From: Schizophyllum amplum
Lineage: Eukaryota; Basidiomycota; Agaricomycetes; Agaricales; Schizophyllaceae
Reading direction: 5' to 3'
Length of the DNA: 64,000 nucleotides
Assembly: GCA_007026445.1 (NCBI GenBank)
Contig: VDMD01000056.1
Coordinates: 62,001 to 126,000 of the forward strand
Below are positions 9,787 to 19,848 of the stretch, one piece after another; position 1 is the first letter of the stretch, and each line of letters begins with the position of its first letter. The translations under genes and the position numbers were made by a program. The notes below the pieces were generated by a model. It was not told the DNA's origin and made no database searches. It saw only the letters and a list, made by a program, of their open reading frames with translations.

Positions 9787-11996
9787 CTAGAGGAGCAGGA
9801 ACGCAGCGACGGCAGCCGCGGCACCGGCGAGCATGCGCGGTGACGAGAGGCTGGGGGCGCCGTTGTTGAGCGCGCCCGCGGCCGTGGCCGCGCCGGACGA
9901 CGTCGACGCGGTGCCGGCGGACGAAGCCGTGGCTGCCGCGCCGCCCGCCGCGAACGTTGCCGAGGGGGCCGCCACCGAAGATGAGGCAGCAGCGGCGACG
10001 ACGGCGTCGAGGTTCTGGGGCCACATGAACGGCGTGGAAGCACCCGAGCCGAGGTCGACGCTGCCCTCGTCGCTGAGAACCTCGTTGTTCATGGCGAGGA
10101 AGTTGCGCGTGTACATGAGGTTCTCCATCATGAGCGGCATGGCCCAGTCAGGCATGCCGGCCATGTCCATCGAGCCGCCCCAGGAGGTGGCGACGGCGCT
10201 GCGGACGGTCTGCTTGTCGGTGTACTTGGCGTACTGCGCGAGGTCCGGGTTCTAAAGGAGCGGGAGTCAGTCGGAGAACGAGCGGAGGGAGCGGGTATGC
10301 ATACCTTAGCGACCATGTCGGGCATCATCGAGTCGGCGGACGTAGAGGTGTCGCCGCCGGACACGGAAGAGGGGTTGATGACACCGAACATGCCCTTCTG
10401 GCAATGCTGGGGAATCGCGCAGTAGAAGAACGTCGGCGACGTGTCGTTGACAACCTGCTGGAATGTGAAGGAGGCGTTCTGCTTGCCACTAGCGAAGGCG
10501 TCGGCGGTGGAGTTGCAAGGCTCGAGTGCGGAGGACTTGGTCACAGTGTGCGGGCCGGCCTTCCACTACGAGGATGTTAGTTCGTGGCGAAGCCCCGGAA
10601 GAACTGCGAACTGACCTCGAACTGGATGGTGTCGCCGACGGACGCGTTGACGGCGAAGGGCACATAGCGGAGGACACCCTGGGTGGGGGCGACGATGACG
10701 GTGTGGGTCGCACCGGTGCCAGATGCAGCGGCAGCAGCGGTCGTCGAGGCGGCCATCGAAGCGGACTCGGTCATGGCCATGGACGCGGACTCAGTCATCC
10801 AAGCCATCTCGCTCGAGGACGTGGCAGTGGACTCCATACCCTTGTCGGCAGAGGTGGTCTCCCAGGCCATCGACGAGCTCGACTCCCAGGCCATCGCGGT
10901 GGAGGAAGACTCCCAAGAAGCCATCGTCGAGGTGGACTCATGCGACATCGCGGTGGTGGTCTCGTGAGCCATCGTCGAAGAGGTGGACTCCCACGACTTC
11001 TCCGACGAGGAAGACATCTCGTGGGCCATAGAGGTGGCCTCGTATGCCATCGCGGAGGAGGTCTCGTGGGCCATGGTGGAGGTGGTCTCGTAGGCCATCG
11101 TGGAGGTGGTCTCGTGGGCCATGGTGGATATGGTCTCGTGGGCCATCGAGGAAGAGGTCTCCCACGACTTCTCCGACGAGGTAGTCTCATGAGCCATCGA
11201 GGACGAGGTCTCGTAGGACTTCTCCGACGAGGTGGTCTCATGGGCCATCGAGGACGAGGTCTCGTATGACTTCTCAGCCGAGGTAGTCTCGTGCGCCATC
11301 GACTCGGAAGTGGTCTCGTACGACATCTTCGAGGTGCTGTCGTGGCCCATCATCGTCGAGCTGGACTCCATGGTAGACGACATCGCCATCGACTCGGAGG
11401 AGTCCATGCCCATATCGTAGCCGCTGTTGTCCTTGCCGTCGTCCTTGCCATGGTCCATGCTGCTGTCCTTGCCGTCGTCCTTGCCGCTGTCCTTGCCATG
11501 GTCCATGCTGCTGTCCTTGCCGTCGTCCTTGCCGCTGTCCTTGCCATGGTCCATGCTGCTGTCCTTGCCATCGTCCTTGCTGCTGTCCATGCCGTAGTCC
11601 ATGCTGTTGTCCTTCCCGTCGTCCTTGCTGCTGTCCATGCCGTAGTCCATGCTGCTGTCCTTCCCGTCGTCCTTGGAGCCATCGTCCTTGCCCCAAGAGT
11701 TCATGCTGGAGTCGTCATAGCTGCTGCTGTCGTCCTTCCCCGCGTCGTGGTAGCTGGCAGCATCCTTGCCGGAGTCCTCGCCCTCCTTCCCTCCGCCAAA
11801 GAAGTCGCCGAACGTGCGCCTAGCATCCCGAGGATCAGCATCATATCATCTCACGCAGGCGCAGTACTCACGATCCGAGAGATTCGGCGGGCGAGGCAAA
11901 GCGCGCGAGCGCGGGGCCCTGCTGGGTAATGGGGCGGGGGAGCGCGTCCGCGCAGCGCGCAAGGAGTGCGGCCAGGAGGACGGTCTTGGTGAGCAT
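9787..11996 (-). CDS. GPI-anchored cupredoxin with long tandem repeats
   Basis: Four exons (11872-11996, 10616-11819, 10305-10565, 9787-10251) sum to 2055 nt, 684 residues. Residues 1-19 form a signal peptide (MLTKTVLLAALLARCADA). Next comes a repeat of 11-12 residues rich in Asp, Lys, Gly, Met and His (SSMDHGKDSGKDDGKD type), then Ser/Thr repeats built on SYETSSSMAHETTS. A cupredoxin domain follows: HTVIVAPTQ...FVPFAV-like strand, GPHTVT, and FYCAIPQHCQKGMFG, so the type 1 copper ligands His, Cys, His and a following Met are present. The tail is Ala/Ser-rich and ends in a hydrophobic GPI signal (MLAGAAAAVAAFLLL). Likely a cell-surface copper protein on a mucin-like stalk. Long plus-strand frames opposite are shadows of the repeats. 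Confidence 0.85.
10900..11275 (-). repeat. in-frame Ser/Thr-rich repeat (MAHETTS type)
   Basis: A second repeat block in the cupredoxin stalk, units of 6-17 residues around SMAHETTS and EKSYETS, likely O-glycosylated in the secreted protein. Confidence 0.75.
11276..11690 (-). repeat. in-frame Asp/Lys/Met/His-rich tandem repeat
   Basis: Direct repeats inside the cupredoxin gene. The unit, read on the minus strand, encodes variants of SSMDHGKDSGKDDGKD and SSMDYGMDSSKDDGKD. On the plus strand it appears as repeated tgctgtccttgccgtcgtcc. Copy number probably varies between strains. Confidence 0.8.
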
Positions 11997-13063
11997 GCTG
12001 GCGTACATTATCGTATGCAGATTAACTGGTCGACAGGAGCCGTAGGAGTGTCGAGGGAAAGGATAGAGAAAGGACTGATGTGGTCGGAATGAAAGGTCCT
12101 GCCGGAGGTCAACGAACGTGCAGCTCTGTCAAAGAGTGATCTGCGAGGAGGAGGGGGAAGAGAGGGGAGGGGAGGGAAGAATGTCAGCCAACGCATCCCA
12201 CGCCCGCAACGCATAGCGCACGCACCCCAAAATATAATCCGTAAGATACAAAAGCAAGCACCGAGAGTCGACTCGGGCGCAAAGGTCGGCTGGCGAACGA
12301 AAAGAAGGAGGGGGGGAAAGAAAAACGAAAGACGGCGGCGGCCCTCGAGGAAAACGGGCGGGGAGAAGGAGGGGTGAAGCCGGGCATCGCGCCGCACGGC
12401 TTATAAGGGCAGCCGCTGACGTGAAATCAACACGCTTGACTACGGCGTGAGAGAATCCGTTGATTGGGCACCAGCGACGGGAGCGCCTTCGCTGAACCGG
12501 AACAGCGGGTTGGCGCCCGTCGCTACAGCTGGCCCAATCAGCACACGCCTCATATCGATGTATATCGACGCTTTTCCGACGAGTTTTGCAGTGGGGGAGG
12601 GTGCGCGCCCCCCTCCTGCCCCGCGGAATGGTCATTTGCAGAACAAGGACATCCATACCGGGGAGTGCGACGCGCAGGAGACTGCGCTTGATGACCTCGA
12701 ACACTCCCGGCAGCCGCTTCCGCACGTGACCCAATGTTCGACTACAACGTCGATCACCATCAATTATCGAGGGACGATAGGAGAGGCCGAAGCAACCTTG
12801 GTTGCTGCCTGTCGTTGTGCCTTGTTGCGAAGATTGAATACAGCGACGCCCTCCTCGACGACAACGCATGCCACTTGTGCAGCCATGCAACGGGGACGAA
12901 AGCCCTGCGTGAACCCATACGCTGCCCATACGACAAGGTACCCTCAGCGCCTTGCAAGCGCTGACATTCCATCGATCGTAGCAGTCTGTCTACAAACACA
13001 TAGGATGGCCATAGTAATCGTCACTTTCGTCTGAACGCCCTGCGTTCACCGGCACCTGCAAAC
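11997..13063. other. intergenic, cupredoxin promoter region
   Basis: About 1.07 kb. The minus strand has TATAAG near 12402 (plus cttataag) followed by a long pyrimidine-rich leader down to the ATG at 11996. An imperfect inverted repeat with CCAAT sequences lies at 12461-12540. Frames of 266 and 195 codons here are low-complexity and lack family features, so I do not call them. Confidence 0.5.
12461..12540. repeat. imperfect inverted repeat carrying CCAAT motifs
   Basis: The left arm 12461-12487 (TGATTGGGC...AGCGACGGGAGCGCC) pairs with the right arm 12512-12540 (GGCGCCCGTCGCT...GCCCAATCA), with a 24-nt loop. Each arm ends in ATTGG/CCAAT, the core of the CCAAT-binding complex site, about 470-545 bp upstream of the cupredoxin ATG. 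Confidence 0.7.
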
Positions 13064-14136
13064 TCACATGTACTGGGGTCCCGGCCTCGACGGCAGGCCG
13101 CGCCTGTATGATGTACCCTGCTGCTGCCCGACGTTGCGATCCTGGGAGCCACGTTCGACGGGACCCGGGCGCTCATACACGCGCTCCTCCTTCGAGGGTG
13201 GAGTCGGAGCACCACGTCGGGCATCGCGGATAGACCGCAGGCGCTCGGTAGCCCTCGTCGCCGGAGGCGCCTCGTAGCTACGAGCAGCCGAGGGCGGGGT
13301 GGAGTAATCCGCGGCGGCAAAGTTGCGACGGCGAGGAGCTGCAGGGGCGACTTCCCTACGCGGCTCCTCATCGTCAATGCTGGCGGAACGACGAGGCTTG
13401 CCGCGACGCTCATGCTCTTCGAACAGCCAGTCGGGGAGGTCGGAGCGGTCCTTGGCCTTCTGCAGATGATAAGCCTTGAGCGCGCGCGTCAGATGCGACT
13501 CTTGTCCGGGAGGAGTTACTGCTATCGCGTTAGCGCAATTCTATTAGACGTGCCCAATTCCCACACCTTCCCCTGACGCAGTCGCCACGCCAGTCGCCCA
13601 AGCTTGACTGATATTGACAGTGAGAGAAGAGAGGGAGGTGGCAGCGTTGGCCATAGTGTCCCAGAGCCTTTCAGAGGGGGGCGCGATAGAGGCTGAGAGA
13701 CCGATCAGCAAACGAATTATCTGCATCGCAACGGCGCACACGGACTTGGCTTGGCGCTGTCGCCGATGCGGCGATCCCTGAGAGAGCCGGTGGGCGCAGG
13801 CGTCTTGTACGGTGCGGCGTCCTCCTCGAGACTGGTGCGCGAGGACGCGTAGCCACGGCCACTGAACGTCGATGAGCCGGAAGACGAAGAAGAGTCGACC
13901 GATGTGCGTGGCGACGCGGTGGGGGGACGGCGCCAGGCTGTGCGCGGCGGGTGATCTGGAAGAGGAGGCGCCGTCCGCTCAGCGCGGGAGGGGCGGATAT
14001 TGGCAATCGAGCGCTGACGCAGGAGATGGGCGGGCGGGGCATAGTCCTCGACCGGGGTTGCGCGGTGTTGGCTGGGGGCGCGCCCGACCGAGCGGGAGCG
14101 GGGGTTGCTTGGCAGACCAGCAGCGCGGGAGGCCAT
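13064..14136 (-). CDS. Mso1-like Sec1-binding protein (probable)
   Basis: Three exons (13746-14136, 13567-13692, 13064-13518) sum to 972 nt, 323 residues. The first third is a Ser/Arg/Pro-rich disordered region. The middle has NISQAWATGVATASGE and then TPPGQESHLTRALKAYHLQK, ending SDLPDWLFEEHE. This resembles the Mso1 Sec1-binding module (short helix plus a P-x-WL/F motif) as I recall it from basidiomycete homologues. The C-terminus is disordered and ends PGPQYM. In yeast, Mso1 binds Sec1 at sites of exocytosis. The first donor (GTCCGT) is unusual but keeps the frame. Family assignment is moderate; an alternative is an unrelated disordered protein. Confidence 0.55.
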
Positions 14137-14446
14137 GATGGGCGGGGAGAAGAAACGAGGGACGCGGAAGGGAGCGGGTACCAGCCCAGCTGGCGCGAGA
14201 AGGGGAAGATGGTGGCCGAAGACAACAATGGCAACACGGTCCGGCCTCGGCGCCGGCGCGGCATGGCAGCATTCGGGCATCGCCGCATCTCCGGATCGGC
14301 GTGAACGCGGCAAGCCATCAAAATACGCGAAAATACGCGCAATCACGTCAGACTTCCCTCACCATTTCGTTTTCGGCCTTGCTTATAAGTCCAGCACACT
14401 TCATTATGGCCACCCCCGACGCCCCCCTTCCTTCTCCTCAACCGCC
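14137..14446. promoter_or_regulatory. divergent promoter, Mso1-like / SQR
   Basis: 310 bp between divergent ATGs. Towards the SQR gene there is a TATA box (TATAAG, 14384-14389) about 60 bp before its ATG, and a perfect tandem duplication of AAAATACGCG (14320-14329 and 14330-14339) about 45 bp upstream of the TATA box. Confidence 0.55.
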
Positions 14447-16018
14447 ATGCTCGCCGCCGCACGCCCCGCACTCGCCTCCTCCTCCCGCGCGGCGGTCCGC
14501 TTCGCCTCCTCTTCTGCGGCGGACAAGTATAAGGTCCTTGTCGTCGGCGCAGGCAGCGGTGGCCTCAGCGCTGCACACCAGATCTACGACCGATTCAAGG
14601 CGGCTGGCAAGCCCTTGAACGATGGGGACATTGCCATCGTCGATGCCGCGGAATACCATTACTACCAGGTATGTTCCGATCGCACTATGCGTCGCATCGG
14701 TTGCTAACACGCGTTCCCCAGCCCGGATGGTGAATCAGATTCATTTGCGAACCATCCGAAGACCCTCTGACACGCGTGCAGGACGCTTGTTGGTTCTGGC
14801 TTGAAGAACAAGCAGGACACACGCAAGCCGCTCGCGAGCCTCGTCCCGCGCCATCTCGCGCACGTACCGGAGCATGTTCAGTCCTTTGCGCCCGAAAAGT
14901 CGTCTGTCACGACCACATCCGGCCGCACCCTCTCCTACGACACCCTCGTCGTCGCAACTGGTCTTCAGATCAACTGGGATGCCATCAAAGGCCTCCCCGA
15001 GGCGCTTGCTGACTCGAAGTCCGGCGTCTCTTCCATCTACTCCTACGACACCGCCGACAAGGTCTGGAATGACATCGAGGCATTCCGCGGGGGCAAGGCT
15101 GTCTTCACGCAGCCTGCAGGCGTCGTGAAGTGCGCCGGAGGTTTGTCGCGTCCGCCTACTATCCGAGCCACGGAGCTAACATCTCTGCAGCACCGCAAAA
15201 GATCATGTGGATGGCCTGGGATCGCTTCCGGCGCACGGGCCGCCGCGACGGCGCAGAGATGGACTTCTACACTGGCATGCCGACGATGTTCTCCGTGAAG
15301 AAGTACTCCGACAAGTTGAACGAGCTCCGCATCGAGCGCAACGTCGGTGGCCACTTCGGCCACAACCTCATCTCCGTCGACGCCGCCAACCGCCGCGCGA
15401 CCTTCCAGACCGCCGACGGCACCGTCGACGTCGACTACACCACCCTGCACGCGACCCCGCAAATGGGCGCGCCCGCGGTTATCAAGAGCTCACCCCTCGC
15501 TGACGCCGCCGGCTGGGTCTCCGTGAACCAGACGACGCTGCAGCACACGAACCCCGACTACAGCAACATCTTCGCGCTCGGCGACTGCTCGTCGCTGCCC
15601 ACGTCGAAGACTGCCGCCGCGATCATCGCGCAGACACCGGTGCTCACCGAGAACCTGTTCTCGCTGATGGACACGGGCAAGGTCGCTGGCGCCGCGTACG
15701 ACGGGTACACGAGCTGCCCGCTGCTCACGGGCTACGGCCAGCTGCTCCTCGCGGAGTTCAAGTACGGGCTCGAGCCGAAGGAGTCGTTCGCGAACGTGCC
15801 GTTCCTGGGCGACCAGAAGGAGCCCCGGCGGTTGTACTACCACTTCAAGAAGGACCTCTTCCCGTACGCCTACTGGAACTACATGGTGCGTATCCATCCT
15901 TCCTTTCCCAGCTTGGTCGCTCATTGCCGTGCAGGTTCGCGGCAAGTGGTACGGCAACACTGCTACCGTTCGCCCGTCATTCGCGGGTCTCACCACTCCA
16001 CCGACTGTGAGCGCATAA
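14447..16018 (+). CDS. sulfide:quinone oxidoreductase, mitochondrial
   Basis: Five exons (14447-14668, 14722-14729, 14782-15140, 15191-15885, 15935-16018) sum to 1368 nt, 455 residues. A mitochondrial-type presequence (MLAAARPALASSSRAAVRFAS) precedes the FAD-binding motif VLVVGAGSGGLSAA. Family signatures follow: HYYQPGWTLVGSG, VVATGLQINWD, VVKCAGAPQKIMWMA with a catalytic-type Cys, GDCSSLPTSKTAAAI, and a C-terminal membrane-binding region YYHFKKDLFPYAYWNYM. The enzyme oxidises sulfide and passes electrons to ubiquinone (type similar to fission yeast Hmt2). Exon 2 is only 8 nt (CCCGGATG) and encodes part of the conserved PGW. A shadow ATG at 14405 is out of frame and is not the start. Confidence 0.93.
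14722..14729 (+). other. 8-nt coding microexon in SQR
   Basis: CCCGGATG is flanked by acceptor CCCCAG and donor GTGAATC. Including it restores QPGWTLVGSG, the conserved segment after HYY. Skipping it shifts the frame. Confidence 0.85.
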
Positions 16019-16611
16019 GCTCTCACTCGTCGTTGGGTGTCAGTCCGTCGCATTGGACACTGCTGCGGCCTCGGCTTCGGGAGTCTGGCTTGGGACTTCG
16101 GTTCTGAGATGGCAAAAATCTGTACCATATCGTACATATCGCGCCCTGGAGCGCGCGTATAATCGCGCACGGTCGCGGGTATTGGAGGCGCACGGTCGCG
16201 ACCTCGGGAAGCGATGCTGTAATCTACCGTTAATTTACGTAGAGCATAGAGGATGTTCTTTCATGCCTAACTTATCACTTCATGAGCCATGAATTCGTCG
16301 GTTGTGCTGCATGCGAGCGGCCATGTAAACCTGATCCTGTGTGCAGTTCAACTTCCGGTCCTCCGGTCCGGAGAGGATCGCCGCATTTGTGACTTGTTGG
16401 TGACTTGTCTGTCAGTATTCAACGTTGTCAACGTCCACGGTCAACCGCGCTTGAACTTGCCTCTCGCGCTCATCAGATTGAGGTCGTCGCCTCGCTCTCG
16501 CCTTGAGTCATTGCCTTTTGGCCCCTCACCACTTCTCTCCTGAAGGTGAGTCTTGGCCGTATCCCCTGTCCCACGATGCATGCCTCACGATCTGTACTTA
16601 GAATCTCGATC
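16019..16611. other. intergenic, SQR 3' flank and F-box 5' leader
   Basis: No gene recognised. The 3' part holds a probable 5'-UTR intron of the following F-box-like pseudogene (16546-16601, GTGAGT to ACTTAG), ending 10 nt before ATG 16612. Confidence 0.5.
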
Positions 16612-18252
16612 ATGGGCGACCAGGTCTCATTCGAACGCGCCGATTTCTCCGTTATGCTCTGCTCGAAATGCGGGTCGTCTGTATCCGCGATAACACATGC
16701 CTCACTGGACGCGCTGTGGACAGACCTGCCAACAGAGCGCGAAGTCGCTGAGATACGGCACGCCCTCCAGATGGACGAAGCATCCGCCGCTACCCTCGAA
16801 GAAGCCATATCCAGAACTCAGCATACCCTCGACGATCTACGCGCCCAGCACAATCTTGTCGTGACCAGTGCGGCTCGCAAGCGCTCGCTGCTCCAATTCG
16901 ACGTCTTCCTCCCGAGTTGCTCACAATAATCATCACGCTCGCCATCTCGCGCACCTTCGATCGCAAACGCGACAGCACGCTTGTCGTACAGCATCCCGTG
17001 CTCCAAGTCTGTCATCGCTGGCGCGCTCTTGCTCTCGCGACGCCGAGGATATGGGCCGATATCGCAGTCTATCCTGTGTATGATCCTTTCTGGTATAGCA
17101 CGATCAGGAAATGCGTCAAGCGATTGCAGCAACAACCGCTCGACATATACATCTGCGGTGATTGTCCACCGTGGCGGGAAGACTGTGAGAGCAACGACGT
17201 GTCAGAGTTCGCCCCGAAATCAAGGGCTTGGTCGCTTGTCTCGGAGCTTCTGCTGACCTGCTCGCACCGCTGGCGAAGCATGTCAACCGTGCTCCTTCAT
17301 CCGCCGGTGGACCTTTCAGCGCCAGTGCGATCACTTCCGATGCTTCAACAACTCACGCTGGCAGGCCTCGTTTACGGCCACGAGGAGAAACACGCCTGTA
17401 TCTTCCAAAATTGTCCTGTGCTTACCGCAGCATGCTTAAAGGTACTCGACTATCCCTTGCCATGGGCGCAGCTTCAGGAACTCGAGCTCACACACATTGA
17501 CTCACTACCTGGTCCATCGTTCGTCGACGCGTTGACGCATTGCACGAGTCTGAAGAAGCTCACAGCTTGCACGCAAACGGAGAATCACGGAAATTATCCA
17601 GAAGTCATATCACCAGCTCTGCAGACTCTCGTTCTCCGAGGAAACGCCTCACAGCACCTGCGCTTCCTACGCGCGCCTGTCGTGTGCGAAATTGACATGA
17701 TGTGCGACGACAGCTTGGGTGAACTGCAAAGCTTCGCACAGAGGAACAGGAACGTTGGGCGCACCGTCTCATCCATCACTCTCCTCGCCGACGACGACGA
17801 CGAAGACATGCAAATGGGAGCCTCTATTCGAGACGTATCCCAGCGTCTCCCGCCTACACGTCCAAGACAAAGATCCGGGGAGGACACTCCTCGTAACGGA
17901 ATGGCTGCTGGACACGCTCTGCCGTCGACTTCATGATCCGCTATTGCCCCAGCTCGCTCATCTGAGCCTGTTGTTGTTTCCTGTGTTGATGCACCGGGAC
18001 GTAAATTGTCTGGACCGTTTCATCGAGACGCGAGCGGTGCGTCCTCCCGCGGGCGCGACCAGACTGGAGGAAATTGAGCTCGGCCGGATCGAACCCGAAT
18101 TTGAGCAGCCTATTGCTGGTCTTCGCGGCAAAGGGGTCAGGGTCTATGCGATGGAGCCTGCACATTTCCGCCGCCCGGGTTCCATCTTCGAGGATGATGA
18201 CTGTAGCTCCGAGGAGGAGGAGGAGGAGGATGACGATGAAGACGAACGGTAA
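16612..18252 (+). pseudogene. F-box-like pseudogene, two frameshifts
   Basis: A close relative of the intact gene at 1642-3342, in the opposite orientation. It starts with ATG 16612 and the motif LCSKCGSSVSA, then the helical lead-in. At about 16888-16894 the F-box start (expected LLAPIRRLP) has lost about 4 nt, which shifts the frame and gives an early stop; the adjacent frame continues with LLTIIITLAISRTF and HPVLQVCHRWRALALATPRIW. A second shift lies in the GACGACGACGACGAAGA tract near 17789-17807, after which a third frame gives ETYPSVSRLHVQD and the acidic tail to 18252. No intron restores the frame at either site. Sequencing error is possible, but two independent shifts favour decay. 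Confidence 0.8.
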
Positions 18253-18786
18253 AGACGATGAAGACGATGCGGATAAGGATTTAGTCGAGGATACCGAAAA
18301 CTAGGAGTGACACAACAAGATGACCGGCCTTCGTGCTTTCTAGAATAAATCGATGTGGATTGTGGCGAAATCTAGTAGTTTTCATTTACGTCTGTCGGAT
18401 TCGACTACACATGTCCGTATTTTCCATTGTTCTCTGCAGACGCGTGCAGTCTTCAAAAAAACGCATCCTGCCAGTAAGTTGATGCCCGCCATGCTTTCCC
18501 GCGTCCAGTGTAATCCAGTTGGAAGTGCCCACTCCAGCTCCTGGGGATTACCACGCCCGATGATGCGGGCGGGCGGACCGGCGAATCCGAGATGAAGCGG
18601 TCCTGGAGAGACAGCTGGACCTTTGGTATCCTGATCAAGACTCCATCGGTGGCGGATGGTGGAGCGGCTCGATCCCCAATGAGCGACGCGAGCGGTGTAT
18701 CGCCAGTGCTGCAGTAGAGGGCGTCCATAACACTGCGGTGGTCATAACGGCGTCGACGATATCGATCTTGGTATTCGGCCAAGAGC
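18253..18786. other. intergenic, convergent 3' flanks
   Basis: Lies between the F-box-like pseudogene (+) and POP5 (-). No gene or repeat is seen. Confidence 0.5.
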
Positions 18787-19554
18787 TCAGTCTTGCAGTG
18801 CAGTGATAGCACGCTCGCTCGTTTGCAGATAGTCCTCATACGAGTCACGGTAGGACGCTGGGCGCAAATGTCAGCATGGGGAGTCGGAATGCAACTGTGA
18901 GTTTTGTGAACAACACAAGCGGCACAGTTCACAAAGTACGCGCATGAAAGAAGAATGGCATGCGGACGAGGGTGACACGGCAAAGTATACAATAATTGTG
19001 TATGTTGATGATTTATCGCACCTGGTCGGTTGGCACGCGCACGAAGGCGGGCAATAACAATACGATTATGTGCCACAGCAGCGATCTGGGCGTGTTTGAT
19101 TGTGCCTTCCATGAAGCGGTAAGCCGAACGAAACGGGCGGGGAAAGGAAGAACGCACCGGATACGTGCACGACGTGAGGGACGACGCGTCTGCCGTCGAT
19201 CGAGTTCAACAGTGTAACGGCGCCCCAAGCAGTATTGTGGTACTCGCGGCCAACCTTGACGATGCACATGTGCGTTGTGGGGGAGTAGTATTTCACTGCG
19301 CTGTGTGTTAGCCATGATCGTGGATGCGTCCGTATGGCAGAGCGCACCCGAGAGCGATACGCCCACGCCACCCCATCCAGCGTCACCAAAATTGTGCACA
19401 ACGCTCTGTTTGATCGCAGCCCAAATCGACTTCTCAGAGAGCGCAAGTGCGCTGTCGTCGACCGGTATGAACTCCACCAACAACCAGCGGTTCTGCAAGC
19501 CTGTGAACGGTAGCTTGAGATTGCTTTGTGCTGGCTAACCTTTATGCGAACCAT
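18787..19554 (-). CDS. POP5: POP5, RNase P/MRP protein subunit
   Basis: Five exons from ATG 19554 to TGA 18787. The first coding exon is only 15 nt (MVRIK) and joins NRWLLVEFIPVDD, giving the canonical POP5 start; the family usually has Phe where this copy has Ile at residue 4. Further exons give SIWAAIKQSVVHNFGDAGWG, KYYSPTTHMCIVKVGREYHNTAWGAVTLL, and SGTIKHAQIAAVAHNR, ending TALQD, about 165 residues in all. POP5 is a core protein of nuclear RNase P (tRNA 5' maturation) and RNase MRP (rRNA processing). All introns are 45-60 nt except the last, which runs about 150 nt. Confidence 0.9.
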
Positions 19555-19848
19555 AGACAAAGCCGGTAGAATGCAAAGGGAGGTTCAAGGAAGACGATTG
19601 ATGATGAAGGAACCAGACAAGACAAGACAAGACGAAGAAGTTGCAGCTGGATTCAGATCAAGCCGGTCCGAGAGACCGATTATAGGCGCTCACAGTTTCA
19701 TTCGACCGTTGACTATGCTCCGGACTACCACCAGGAATGCTACTCACGAAAAGCTTCAAAATGAACCAACTCTGCTATGGGGTAGCTTCTGATATGGGCG
19801 AAGCCACATTCTGTTCTACCACTGTTCTGTTTAGTAGCGGATGCCGCA

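Noticed and set aside
10526..11929. Long plus-strand frames (247 and 212 codons) opposite the cupredoxin gene
   Set aside because: They mirror the in-frame repeats of the minus-strand gene and have no signal or domain of their own.
12129..13034. Frames of 266 (-) and 195 (+) codons between cupredoxin and Mso1-like genes
   Set aside because: Low-complexity and promoter-like; they overlap the inverted repeat and the pyrimidine-rich leader.
14405..14618. ATG at 14405 in another frame near the SQR start
   Set aside because: It gives a Pro/Ser-rich shadow; the frame from 14447 has the presequence and the FAD motif.
16546..16611. Upstream GTG/ATG starts for the F-box-like pseudogene
   Set aside because: They lie in or next to a probable 5'-UTR intron; the family start aligns with ATG 16612.
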